Positions 9,301 through 16,231 of a DNA stretch of 38,491 nt are shown here, piece by piece. The notes below the pieces were generated by a model, which did not search any database, was not told the DNA's origin, and worked only from the letters and a program-made list of their open reading frames with translations. Each line of letters begins with the position of its first letter. Position 1 is the stretch's first letter. This DNA is from Acidobacteriota bacterium (GTDB lineage Bacteria > Acidobacteriota > Terriglobia > Bryobacterales > Bryobacteraceae): the NCBI GenBank assembly GCA_025352795.1, contig JANXSF010000074.1, positions 1 through 38,491 on the forward strand, read 5' to 3'. The position numbers and the translations under genes were made by a program.

Positions 9301-9916
9301 CCACAGATGCATAGGCAATAGCAGAATTGGTGGGATCCACCGCAATGCGTCCGATCGTCAGCCGGTTGTTATTGAAGATTCCTCCCGGCCCGGTGCGCAA
9401 AGTCCAACTGGCCCCACTATTAGTGGATACAAGGATGCCCCGTCCAAAATTGGAATCAAGCGCGTTGTTGGTTTCACCGGTTCCGGCGTAAATCACACTG
9501 GTGTTGCTGGGGGCAATGGCAATGGAGCCCATGGAAAGAGTTGTCTGCGTGTCGGTGAGGGGTGTCCAACTGGCACCAGCATTCACGCTCTTCCAAACGC
9601 CTCCACCGGCGGGAGCTATATAAATAATGTTGGCGTTGGTAGGGTGCACAGCTAATCCAGCAATTCTTCCGGAGACGTTGCCGTTTTCGCCATTAGAATT
9701 GAGCGGCTGAGGTCCAATCAACGTCCAGCTATTGGAGGTGATTGCACCAACCGGCGATTTTTGCCCGGCCTTTTCTTGGGCTGTGGACCTGGGAGTTACT
9801 GGCTTCCAGGGCGTCGCACGCACTGGCGGGTTAGGCCTGGGTTGCGCCATCATTAGGCCGGAAGAGGCAGCGACCACAAGCAGGGTCTGCGCTAAAAGGG
9901 ATCGAGGGATAAACAT
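6326..9916 (-). CDS. Secreted ASP-box (sortilin/BNR-like) beta-propeller protein with two DUF11 repeats
   Basis: A 1196-residue exported protein. Residues 1-24 form a signal peptide ending in MMAQ. About 60-740 hold at least ten ASP-box motifs of the S/T-x-D/N-x-G-x-x-W type (NAGASW, NSGASW, DTGVTW, NSGTTW, DSGANW, DSGATW, NQGTAW, NHGTAW, NGGTSW, DGGITW), the mark of sortilin/BNR-like propellers. Two DUF11-type adhesin repeats follow at about 755-880 and 881-1008 (PDLSLTKTH, PDLIISKSH). The last ~188 residues are a separate module with eight cysteines, including CCSC, and few other recognisable features. The ATG is preceded by TAGGAG at six bases. Probably a cell-surface or released protein; its ligand is unknown and no catalytic residues are seen. 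Confidence 0.85.
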   Translation of the reverse strand: MFIPRSLLAQTLLVVAASSGLMMAQPRPNPPVRATPWKPVTPRSTAQEKAGQKSPVGAITSNSWTLIGPQPLNSNGENGNVSGRIAGLAVHPTNANIIYIAPAGGGVWKSVNAGASWTPLTDTQTTLSMGSIAIAPSNTSVIYAGTGETNNALDSNFGRGILVSTNSGASWTLRTGPGGIFNNNRLTIGRIAVDPTNSAIAYASVASRGANGACCGTGIYKTTDTGVTWTNMTLAAGLESNNAWSDVQLDATNPTTIYAAHGNNGGDAANGVYKSTNSGTTWALQAGFTSGATVGRIALAVSGQVVYASAQNPVGNGLLYVSRSDNGGTTSTNLTANPGMGNYMTAQGWYDTVITVDPANSAIVVVAGSAGAGSILRTTDSGANWSDISGGALNPHADHHAGAIVAGLYYDGCDGGLYRLDNPAGPTWANLNGDLATIQFTGVGMHPTDPKQVIGGSQDNGTEKFSGDTVWSETDGGDGGFAKFSQTNGTIAYHQIPTASFGVNFFRFSNDSGATWTTRTTSISADQNNQQFYAPFVVDPGNGDHVLYGTDGVWETTNQGTAWTKLGAFPVVGGFVNAIGLSRSATNTIYASVHKATGTGAGFGPTNLFVTTNHGTAWTLVNTGLPNGIVQDIQVDPATSTTAYAVLNTFTGAGNVYRTTNGGTSWTDISGNLSSVTACLCSQPVWSIQVGSGVLYIGAEDGVYASADGGITWARVSTGLPNSQAVQIEFNASLKLLAVATHGRSAWEISTLALLPDLSLTKTHPGSFLQGQVGAQYTITVKNVGVGSTTGVPVSVTDTLPASMTATAISGTGWSCTLATLTCTSIAVVGPGANFNPIILTVTVAPNAPPNVTNSAVVSGGGDANAANNNVDDPTTIIQLPDLIISKSHIGDFTQGQLGAIYTVVVSNIGFGPTTGAPVVMTETPPAGLTVVAMSGTGWTCNVVTITCTSTSIVATGSSFPPITITVNVATNSPLAVINNVAVAGGGELAVYSGNNTAADPTKILPLDFLIRYAANLTAGDSVINITNTGFNGAALSGPGFGGTGNICMNVYTFSPDEQLVSCCSCLITPNGLVSLSVKNDLTANTLTGVRPNSVIVKLVNTGAGPTFTGTNCTNSAAQAGTALFPTAGGSAAFGTTIHAAVTPGAFAVGETPFLRSTLSPTELASITSRCTNIVGNGSSFGICKSCGIGGLNEVR

Positions 9917-10064
9917 TGCGGTCTCCTACCGGACAAATTGGTAAGCTCAAGAATAAGTGACTTTCGAAATAAAAGTAATCCTCCAAAGGAAGTAACCCGT
10001 ACTGTTGGTTTGCACTGTTGATTCGCTAATTTTGAATTCGTCGCTGTGGCGGGGGAATGCTATG

Positions 10065-10619
10065 TTAACCATCAATGGCGAATGCATTTTCTGCCAGCTT
10101 CTGGACGTACACGCGGATGTCCATCGGCCAAGGCTTGATTAGCTGATTGAAGCGGATTTTGTCGCCAGCATACAACGCACGGGTTGCCTCTTCATAGCCG
10201 GGGCGATTCCCGGCCATCGCTGTCAAAAATCTTCCTGTTGCACCTTGAGCTGGACGCTTGCCCGAATCGTTTTTTCTAGCATCCTCCACTAAACGTCGAA
10301 TTGCGGCTGAAGCCCCGCTGGTCTGCTCTTCAAGCCATTCCCAATGCCGAGGGAGCAGGCTGATTTCGCGCGACACAACCCCTAACTTTGGACGTCCCGG
10401 CCCTGCTTGAGCCTTTGACGGAATAGCAGCAGTCAGAATTGCTTCCAATGTCCCGCGCAGTTCAAAGTCCACCTGCTTGCCTGTTTCGTTATCGAAAATC
10501 AGGATCAACGGGCAATCCTTATCGAAGCGGGCCTTCACAACTGGAAGTATTTTTTCCAGTGGACCGGAAGTAAGGATTGTGTCGCCAAGGAAAGCGGTGA
10601 AGGATTTGACATCGGACAT
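10065..10619 (-). CDS. DUF2239 family protein
   Basis: A 184-residue cytoplasmic protein of a conserved family without known function. The N-terminal half (about 5-70) has the family pattern FTAFLGDTILTSGPLEKI and LILIFDNETGKQVDFELRG. The middle has GPGRPKLGVVSREISLLPRHWEWLEEQ and then a helical segment with RRLVEDAR; this middle part resembles a short DNA-binding or ribbon-helix motif in shape, which is inference only. The gene lies 37 bases downstream of the dioxygenase gene on the same strand, and a 16-base perfect palindrome sits directly before its ATG. The family call is firm; the role is unknown. Confidence 0.85.
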   Translation of the reverse strand: MSDVKSFTAFLGDTILTSGPLEKILPVVKARFDKDCPLILIFDNETGKQVDFELRGTLEAILTAAIPSKAQAGPGRPKLGVVSREISLLPRHWEWLEEQTSGASAAIRRLVEDARKNDSGKRPAQGATGRFLTAMAGNRPGYEEATRALYAGDKIRFNQLIKPWPMDIRVYVQKLAENAFAIDG

Positions 10620-10635
10620 AGGATAATATTATCCT
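10620..10635 (-). promoter_or_regulatory. 16-bp palindrome over the DUF2239 ribosome binding site
   Basis: AGGATAATATTATCCT is a perfect palindrome ending one base before or at the ATG of the DUF2239 gene. On the coding strand its left half supplies AGGA, the only Shine-Dalgarno-like sequence, and its right half (TCCT) pairs with it. TTGACA lies just upstream and overlaps its edge. It could be an operator or an mRNA hairpin that hides the ribosome binding site. Confidence 0.45.
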
Positions 10636-10656
10636 GTCAAGTTACGGGAGCAGTAC

Positions 10657-12198
10657 TTAAGCTTGCACCCGAAGCTTTGCCCCAGCCTTCGATGAGACTC
10701 CGCCGATTTCTGCAATCACATCGTAATCTCCGTTGGCCAGTGTCGGTACAGTAAGGTTAATCTGATACAGCCCGGTGGCGGAAAGTCCTGCAAAACTTAC
10801 CACTGCAACAGACGTTCCAATTCGTACCGTGATCGGATTGGCCAACGGCGCGGCACCCTGGAAAATTCGCCCTGCCGTTACGTTTTGTGTCAACGGACCA
10901 AAGCCTGTTCCAAACAACTGCAACACATCACCCGATTTTGCTGGAGTTCCAGACTGCGGTTGTCCGCCCGGGCCACCACCGCCGGGAGGAGTTCCTCCAC
11001 CAGGTGGCATGCCACCGCCGCCACCGCCAGGTCCGCCGCCTCCGGGACCAGTGACAGTGCCTGGGCCAATCAAAGTGCCATCGGCACGCAATGCCGCGAC
11101 GTAGTTGTTAGTCACGGAAAATGCTGGCTGAAACTTGAGTAAGTTCACGGTTACTGCATCGGAAGTAGCCTTGGTATTCGTTACAGTAACTCGCACTGGT
11201 CCCGTGCTTGAGTCATCTGGTGCCAGGACATTCAGTTGGCCTGGGGAAACATAGGAGACGAAAGCTGGGCGGTTGTTCACCATAACACTGGCCCCAACCA
11301 AGCTGGTGGGCATTCGGCCATTCACCAAATCGGAATCAGCCAGACTGCGGGCTGTGCCTGGGGTGGCCAGATCACTTCCAAAAATAGTGAACCAGGAACC
11401 AGGGCAGACCCCTGCTTCAAAGCTGGCGGCACTTACAACTGCGCTGGCACTGGTGATCACAGGCTTTGACGCGGCCACTTTTACGCCAACATCATAAGCA
11501 GCATCGAACCCGCCGCTGGCGTTCTTCGTCATATTCAGAAGCAGCGACGTAGTTCCACCGTAGATTCCATCATGGGCGTTGCGCGTATCGCGTGTTCCTC
11601 TACCGGCGTAGGGTGCTTGCTTAAATACATCGTCGGTCACAGCGTCGTCGAAATACATTTGGCTGCTGTATTCGTAAGATTTTTGATTCTGATCGAAAAG
11701 GCGAACCTTCACATGGATATGCACTGTCCGTCCCGAGTACCAACCTGGATAAATGGTGGTGAACTTCACCTTGCCATCTATGTTTGAAACTTGATAGCCG
11801 CGCAAATATTTTCTACCGGTGGTGTTGTTTTCAGCCTTGTCGCTATAAAGACCGCCGCCATCGCAATGCCATATATCAATGAAGGCTCCGCTCAGTGGAG
11901 TGCAGCAACCGTCATCCACACGATTCACTGAAATGCTCAGGTTCAAGGGGATGCCAGCCGAGGCTACGCCATTGCTGGGGTCAACCCGAATGTCGGAACG
12001 GTTCAGTAACTCGTCCACAAAATATGGACCCTCAGTCTGCTCTGGTTTTAAGATGCAACTAAGACAAGTGGAATCGGCCAGGACTGGGCTTGGGCTAATA
12101 CCCAAACCAGCCACGGTGGCCACACCGGCTGCTGTGCCGATTAAAGCCAGTGCATCACGACGCTTCATTTGAAGCTGCTTGGTCTCTTCTTGATTCAT
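10657..12198 (-). CDS. Tat-exported intradiol ring-cleavage dioxygenase with TIGR03437 domain
   Basis: A 513-residue protein from the ATG at 12198. Residues 11-32 carry a twin-arginine export signal (MKRRDALALIG then a hydrophobic stretch). The intradiol dioxygenase domain (about 50-205) has QTEGPYFVDE and the four non-haem Fe(III) ligands Tyr118, Tyr154, His160 and His162 (GLYSD, PGWY, VHIHVKV), as in protocatechuate 3,4-dioxygenase. A Solibacter-type C-terminal module (TIGR03437) begins near 235 (SAASFEAGVCPGSWFTIFG) and is split by a Gly/Pro-rich linker at about 385-425. It likely opens a catechol-type ring outside the cytoplasm; the substrate is unknown and no pathway genes are nearby. 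ATGs at 12228 and 12168 are other possible starts; neither 12198 nor these has a strong ribosome binding site. Confidence 0.87.
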   Translation of the reverse strand: MNQEETKQLQMKRRDALALIGTAAGVATVAGLGISPSPVLADSTCLSCILKPEQTEGPYFVDELLNRSDIRVDPSNGVASAGIPLNLSISVNRVDDGCCTPLSGAFIDIWHCDGGGLYSDKAENNTTGRKYLRGYQVSNIDGKVKFTTIYPGWYSGRTVHIHVKVRLFDQNQKSYEYSSQMYFDDAVTDDVFKQAPYAGRGTRDTRNAHDGIYGGTTSLLLNMTKNASGGFDAAYDVGVKVAASKPVITSASAVVSAASFEAGVCPGSWFTIFGSDLATPGTARSLADSDLVNGRMPTSLVGASVMVNNRPAFVSYVSPGQLNVLAPDDSSTGPVRVTVTNTKATSDAVTVNLLKFQPAFSVTNNYVAALRADGTLIGPGTVTGPGGGGPGGGGGGMPPGGGTPPGGGGPGGQPQSGTPAKSGDVLQLFGTGFGPLTQNVTAGRIFQGAAPLANPITVRIGTSVAVVSFAGLSATGLYQINLTVPTLANGDYDVIAEIGGVSSKAGAKLRVQA

Positions 12199-12258
12199 AG
12201 TGTTAGTTAAAAGGTAAACACCAAGCATCCAGCGATTGACCCTGCCGCAATGTAAAGA

Positions 12259-12672
12259 TTAGGTTAAGAGTAGGCCGCAGTTGGCAAACATCGGCTCAAT
12301 GTCGGTGTGGGAAAAGCCCGGTCCTTTGAAGAGCAGCTTTTCGCCCATCGCCTTTGCCAGTGCGTAAGAAAAACAGTCCCCAAAGTTAAGTCCAGCAGGA
12401 TGACGGCCCTTGCCGAATTTATGGAAGGCGATGCGCGCCCATTTCAACTGACATTCATCCAGGGCAACTTTGCGAATGTTACTCTTGCGCAGAAACACTT
12501 CTAATTCCCGTTCACCTTGATCGCCCAGGCGAGCTTCCAAAATCCGATGTAATTCCAGGGCTGATGGCATGGCCAATAGACGAATGGGATCTTGCTCCAT
12601 GGCACTTACAATCACTTCCCAACCGGGTTCCCGGAATAGAATGGCGATGATGGCAAATGTGTTGATCACCAT
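12259..12672 (-). CDS. VapC-like PIN domain protein with altered active site
   Basis: A 137-residue protein aligning along its length with VapC toxins, which are Mg-dependent RNases. Family features are seen in ALELHRILEAR, FGKGRHPAGLNFGDCFSYALA and LLFKGPGFSHTDI. Three of the four acidic metal ligands are present (Glu40, Asp99, Asp124). The first, normally Asp in M-V-I-D-T-S-A, is Asn4 here (AAC), and the following Ser is Phe6; both fit single transitions. Loss of the first Asp usually abolishes PIN nuclease activity. The ATG directly follows the TAA of the upstream antitoxin-like frame. I judge it a VapC homologue that is probably inactive. Confidence 0.8.
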   Translation of the reverse strand: MVINTFAIIAILFREPGWEVIVSAMEQDPIRLLAMPSALELHRILEARLGDQGERELEVFLRKSNIRKVALDECQLKWARIAFHKFGKGRHPAGLNFGDCFSYALAKAMGEKLLFKGPGFSHTDIEPMFANCGLLLT

Positions 12673-12837
12673 TTAGGTTGGAAACCCACTGTCGTCATAG
12701 CCAAGAATTTCTTCCATGGAACGGGCATCCAAAATCGGCAGTTTGGCCAAGCGTTCCTGAATGGGGGCTATCTCTTGAATTAGTCCAGGGTCAGAAGAAG
12801 CGTCAAGTGCGGCTTGGTAGGTACCGTGGGTCATCAT
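12673..12837 (-). pseudogene. Truncated VapB-type antitoxin remnant
   Basis: About 54 residues remain from the ATG at 12837. The C-terminal part (IAPIQERLAKLPILDARSMEEILGYD plus GFPT) is typical of VapB antitoxins that pair with this VapC type. The N-terminal DNA-binding part that should precede it is missing: the frame continues upstream to 12969, but those residues are the translation of a REP-like repeat, not of an antitoxin. It sits immediately upstream of vapC (TAAATG junction). A functional antitoxin of about 80-90 residues would be expected, so this is most likely a decayed gene. Confidence 0.6.
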
Positions 12838-12919
12838 TGCCAGCGTCTGAGGGAGGATTTTATTATGGATGCAGAACCCATAATTTTCAAGGCCTTTCTC
12901 AAATAAGAATTTGATCCGC

Positions 12920-13015
12920 AGATGACGCAGATCACCGCAGATAAAACGGCCTACAAAGACGCCTGGCAAGACAGAGTTAGTGGGCTGATTTTATCTGCGC
13001 CAATCTGCGTCATCT
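12920..13015. repeat. REP-like inverted repeat (ATCTGCGTCATCT type)
   Basis: Arms at 12920-12946 and 12989-13015 are reverse complements at 24 of 27 positions, around the core ATCTGCGTCATCT, with a 42-base loop. Sequences of the form 'ATCTGCG-GAATCTGCGTCATCTGCGG' recur as dispersed palindromic repeats in many environmental genomes. This copy lies between the VapB remnant and the divergent B12-protein gene. Confidence 0.6.
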
Positions 13016-13107
13016 ACCGGATAAGTTAAATTTGCGATACGCTAATAGAAGCCTGAGGCACCCATTATGTGGCGCCTTCAGTCTAAGAGTAATTTTAAGG
13101 ATAGAAT

Positions 13108-13530
13108 TTGCAGCGAATGGACGATCGCATTCGAGTATTGATCGCCAAGCCGGGTCTCGACGGTCATGACCGTGGTGCCAAAGTAATTGCCCGCGCCTTA
13201 CGCGACGCGGGTATGGAAGTCATCTACACAGGCCTACGTCAGACCCCAGAGATGATTGCCTCCGCCGCGCTTCAAGAAGATGTGCAAGTCATTGGCTTGT
13301 CCATCCTTTCGGGCGCACACTCTGCCATTGTCCCCCGCCTCATGAAATTGCTTGCCGAAAAGGAAATGACCGATGTGATGGTTATCCTGGGCGGCATCAT
13401 TCCCGATGAGGATGTGGAGTCAATGAAGAAGTTAGGCGTGGCCGCAGTATTTCAGCCAGGAGCACCACTCCAACAAATCGTTCAGTTCATCCGCAGCAAC
13501 ATACAGCAACCGGTAGGACATAGCCGCTAG
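13108..13530 (+). CDS. Stand-alone B12-binding protein, methylmalonyl-CoA mutase small-domain type
   Basis: A 140-residue protein that is just a cobalamin-binding Rossmann-like domain, as found at the C-terminus of acyl-CoA mutases. The B12 motif is complete: [10 protein letters not shown] (His20 is the lower cobalt ligand), GLSILSGAH and VILGGIIP. It would normally pair with a separate large mutase subunit carrying the TIM barrel, but none is encoded in the window. AAGGA at 13097-13101 favours the TTG at 13108 (6-7 base spacing); an ATG at 13117 is the alternative. Its TAG stop overlaps the GTG of the next gene by one base, so the two are translationally coupled. Confidence 0.9.
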   Translation: MQRMDDRIRVLIAKPGLDGHDRGAKVIARALRDAGMEVIYTGLRQTPEMIASAALQEDVQVIGLSILSGAHSAIVPRLMKLLAEKEMTDVMVILGGIIPDEDVESMKKLGVAAVFQPGAPLQQIVQFIRSNIQQPVGHSR

Positions 13531-14885
13531 TGGAAAAGAAAACAACAATGCAAGATAAAATCAACATCGCCGTTTTTGTCGATTACGACAATATTGAAAT
13601 CGGCGTGAAGTCAACACTGCGCCGGGAATTCGACGTCGGTTTGTGCCTGGAAGCGCTGAAAGAACGTGGGGATATTGTCGCCAAGTTCGCCTACGCCAAC
13701 TGGGGCAGGCAGGAAGAAGCTACCAGACAGATGGCCCAAAACGCCGTGCAGATGGTGCAACGCCTTCCTTCGCCCCGTGGCGATAAGAATGGGGCCGATA
13801 TCAACCTTGCCCTGGATGCCCTGGAAATGGCCTTCACCCACACCCATGTCAACGCTTTCTCCATCATCAGTGGCGATAGCGATTTCATCCCGCTGGTGAA
13901 CAAGTTAAAGGAGTATGGCAAAACCGTCTATATTGTGGGCGGCAAGGCCTTCACCTCAAACATTCTTCAGCAGAATTGTCATGAGTTCATCAGCTACGAA
14001 TCGTTGCTTGACGATCCAAAAAATGCTGGTCGTGAGGTAAAAGAATTCAAGGAACGGGAGCGCAGAGATTTCGATAAACCTCGCGACCCGCAAATTGGAC
14101 CGCAACAGAAAAAAGAGTTCCGGCCACGTCCTGCACCGTTGGAACTGACGCAGGCCATGCCTTTGGTGGAACGTGCCCTTCAAGTGTTGGAACGTCGCGA
14201 AGTGCAACCGCAGCTTGGCTTGTTAAAGAGCACCATGTTGCAACTGGACCCCAGCTTCAGCGAAAAAGCCTATGGTTGTTCCAGCTTTTCAGACTTTGTA
14301 GACAAGTTGAAGAAGGCAGACCTGGTCAACGTGGGTGGCAGCGAAGGCCGTTACACAATTCAACGCAAGGGCCTGGGCAGTGCCGTGAAAGACCGCTTCG
14401 CACCACGTCCGGAAGAAGCATTGCAACCGCTGCGTGAGGTTCTGGAAATTCATCGTGCGGAGATGGAAGAAGGTGAGCCATCGGAAAATCTGAACAAGTG
14501 GATGGTAGAAGAATTCCAGACCTTCGATCACAAGAAGTATGGCTTCCAGGAGTTCACAGAGTTTCTCAACTTCGCTCAGGATAAAACTGTGGTTCGTCTG
14601 GAACCGCATCCAGATAAGGGCATCATTGTAACTCTTGGTGCTGAATTCTATCCACCGGCTGCACCACCTCCGCCCCCTGAGCTGGAAAATATTGAGGAAG
14701 AAGAGGATGAAAAGCAGCCCATTGTAATTGGTCAGCCCAGCCGTTTCGGTCCCACTCCAGAACCGGAACCGGCACCCAAAGCCAAGCGTCCGGTGCGTCG
14801 CAAAATGGCCGGCCCAGGCGGTGGCGGCAACAAACCGCAGGGAGATCGTCCGCGTCCTACGCGTCGACCTCGTAAGAAGGAATAG
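13530..14885 (+). CDS. NYN (LabA-like) domain protein with two OST-HTH/LOTUS domains
   Basis: A 451-residue predicted RNA-processing protein. The NYN domain (about 10-155), a PIN-like nuclease fold, has its acidic residues in VDYDN (Asp18, Asp20), ADINLALDAL (Asp90, Asp96) and SGDSDFIPLV (Asp116, Asp118). Two winged-helix OST-HTH/LOTUS domains follow at about 207-280 (LQLDPSFSEKAYGCSSFSDF) and 296-375 (FDHKKYGFQEFTEF); LOTUS domains bind RNA, including G-quadruplex RNA. The end (about 415-451) is a basic Arg/Gly/Pro-rich tail. It starts at GTG 13530, overlapping the stop of the B12 protein, and its own stop abuts the RidA gene. Target RNA unknown. Confidence 0.88.
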   Translation: MEKKTTMQDKINIAVFVDYDNIEIGVKSTLRREFDVGLCLEALKERGDIVAKFAYANWGRQEEATRQMAQNAVQMVQRLPSPRGDKNGADINLALDALEMAFTHTHVNAFSIISGDSDFIPLVNKLKEYGKTVYIVGGKAFTSNILQQNCHEFISYESLLDDPKNAGREVKEFKERERRDFDKPRDPQIGPQQKKEFRPRPAPLELTQAMPLVERALQVLERREVQPQLGLLKSTMLQLDPSFSEKAYGCSSFSDFVDKLKKADLVNVGGSEGRYTIQRKGLGSAVKDRFAPRPEEALQPLREVLEIHRAEMEEGEPSENLNKWMVEEFQTFDHKKYGFQEFTEFLNFAQDKTVVRLEPHPDKGIIVTLGAEFYPPAAPPPPPELENIEEEEDEKQPIVIGQPSRFGPTPEPEPAPKAKRPVRRKMAGPGGGGNKPQGDRPRPTRRPRKKE

Positions 14886-14891
14886 TTGTCC

Positions 14892-15284
14892 ATGATTGAA
14901 CGCATGATTGAACGACTGATACCGGAAGGATCAGTTTCCCCGCGCGGACCCTACAGCCATGTAGTCCGCGCCGGGGGCTTCTTATTTGTGTCAGGCCAAG
15001 GGCCCATTGATCCAGCAACGGATCAGATGTCCTACGGGACCATTGAACACGAAACTCGAATCGTATTGAATAACGTGCAGCGTTTACTCGAAGGCGTGGG
15101 TGCCAGCATGGCCGACGTGGTGAAGTGTTCCGTATTCCTACGCGATGGCGGCGATTTTGCAGGGATGAACATTGTGTTTGCAGAGTTTTTCGGTGCAGCG
15201 AAGCCAGCGCGGACCACGGTGGAGTGTAAGTTCGCGAATCCGCAGATGAAGGTGGAAATTGACTGCGTGGCGTACAAGCCATAA
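14892..15284 (+). CDS. RidA family protein (enamine/imine deaminase)
   Basis: A 130-residue YjgF/YER057c/UK114-family protein. RidA proteins hydrolyse reactive 2-aminoacrylate-type enamines to keto acids and ammonia; related members act in other pathways. Visible family features are SPRGPYSHVVRAGGFLFVSGQGPIDP, QRLLEGVGASMADVVKCSVFLRD and ARTTVECKFANPQMKVEIDCVAY. The catalytic-site Arg of canonical RidA (in the 'P.R...V' stretch) corresponds to the Arg in KPARTTVE. The ATG at 14892 is favoured by AAGGA at 14877-14881; an in-frame TTG at 14886 and an ATG at 14904 are alternatives. It directly follows the NYN-LOTUS stop and is probably the last gene of that operon. Confidence 0.9.
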   Translation: MIERMIERLIPEGSVSPRGPYSHVVRAGGFLFVSGQGPIDPATDQMSYGTIEHETRIVLNNVQRLLEGVGASMADVVKCSVFLRDGGDFAGMNIVFAEFFGAAKPARTTVECKFANPQMKVEIDCVAYKP

Positions 15285-15289
15285 GTTCC

Positions 15290-15345
15290 GCCAATGATTT
15301 CACAAGACATTGGCTTACAGAGTACTTAACTTAACCCAGTGGGTT
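15290..15345. terminator. Two small hairpins between convergent genes
   Basis: GCCAATG (15290-15296) pairs with CATTGGC (15308-15314), and AACCC-AGT-GGGTT forms a second hairpin at 15333-15345. They lie in the 82-base gap between the RidA gene and the convergent hydrolase gene. Neither has a T-run; the terminator reading rests on position only. Confidence 0.25.
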
Positions 15346-15366
15346 GACTACATTAGAAACGTCCGC

Positions 15367-16182
15367 TCAAAACTCTAGGACATCCCCCTCCCGAGCCAGA
15401 ATCGTCTGCGGAAATTCCTGTTGTGCCTCCGCTAAAATTCCGTCCAACACATCATCGCTGTGGCTTGGATCATGATGGAATAGCACTAATCGCTTCACGT
15501 CAGCCATAGCTGCTAACTTGATTGCGGCGAGCCATGTGCTATGCCCTCTACCTTTTTGACCTTCATATTCTTGCGGAGTGTATTGTGCATCGTAAACCAA
15601 CACATCCGCCTTGCGGGCATGATCCTGTAACGTGCGGTCCGCCAACGCGTCACCGTGCTCATGGTCGCTGGCATGCACCAGTACCGCTCCGTCACGCTCA
15701 AACCGATATCCAGTTGCGCCTTGCGGATGATGCAGTGCGAAGGGACGAATCTCAAATCCGGCGTGGTGCCAGGGTTCGGCCACTTGCAGCAACTCGGTAA
15801 CTGCGGAGAAGGAATCGAAGTCAATGGGATGAAACGGAGCGCGTAACATGGCATTGAACACATCGCGCAGATCCTGCGGTGGCTGTGACGATGCCAGCGT
15901 GACTGCCGATTCCTTCCGAAACATTGGAGCAAAAAACGGAAGGCCCTGTATGTGGTCCCAATGAAAATGCGTGAATAGCATTGTAATCAGGGGTTCTGCA
16001 ATAAGCGCACTACCCAATAGCCGTGCTCCGGAACCAGCGTCGATGACCATGGGCTGATGGCCGGGGGCACAAATTTCCAGGCATGTGGTGTTGCCACCAT
16101 AGCGCAGATTTTCCACTTGCGGCGTGGGTATTGATCCGCGCACTCCCCAAAACTTCAGGGTGAATCGGACACCAGAATCCAT
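15367..16182 (-). CDS. MBL-fold metallo-hydrolase
   Basis: A 271-residue metallo-beta-lactamase-fold enzyme. The metal-binding motif HxHxDH is THFHWDH (His72, His74, Asp76, His77). Further ligands are seen in HHPQGATGYRF, VHASDHEHG and LVLFHHDPSHSDD. The opening KFWGVRGSIPTP and RYGGNTTCLEI are typical of the RNase Z-related / cyclic phosphodiesterase-like branch, which often hydrolyses phosphodiesters; the substrate here is unknown. No signal peptide is seen, so it acts in the cytoplasm. It lies 36 bases downstream of the subtilisin gene on the same strand, after a 13-base tandem repeat that spans the subtilisin stop. Confidence 0.9.
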   Translation of the reverse strand: MDSGVRFTLKFWGVRGSIPTPQVENLRYGGNTTCLEICAPGHQPMVIDAGSGARLLGSALIAEPLITMLFTHFHWDHIQGLPFFAPMFRKESAVTLASSQPPQDLRDVFNAMLRAPFHPIDFDSFSAVTELLQVAEPWHHAGFEIRPFALHHPQGATGYRFERDGAVLVHASDHEHGDALADRTLQDHARKADVLVYDAQYTPQEYEGQKGRGHSTWLAAIKLAAMADVKRLVLFHHDPSHSDDVLDGILAEAQQEFPQTILAREGDVLEF

Positions 16183-16192
16183 GGCTACTATC

Positions 16193-16231
16193 TTACTGAA
16201 CCGTGCTACTGAACCACCTTACTGAACTACC
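16193..16231. repeat. Three 13-bp tandem repeats at the subtilisin stop codon
   Basis: Three units start at 16193, 16206 and 16219 with the shared core TACTGAAC. On the coding strand the unit is about GGTAGTTCAGTAA. The first unit on that strand holds the last codons and the TAA of the subtilisin gene, and the other two fill most of the gap to the hydrolase start. It looks like a local 13-base duplication event. Confidence 0.6.

Noticed and set aside
8876-9655. 259-residue plus-strand frame with many Cys and Gly
   Set aside because: It is the antisense shadow of the ASP-box protein; its composition mirrors the repeated Gly/Thr/Asn codons of that gene.
12838-12969. Upstream extension of the VapB frame as a real N-terminus
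   Set aside because: The peptide there is the translation of a REP-like repeat and lacks the DNA-binding segment of VapB proteins.
16193-16231. CRISPR-like array
   Set aside because: Repeats are 13 bases, directly adjacent and without spacers; there are no cas genes.
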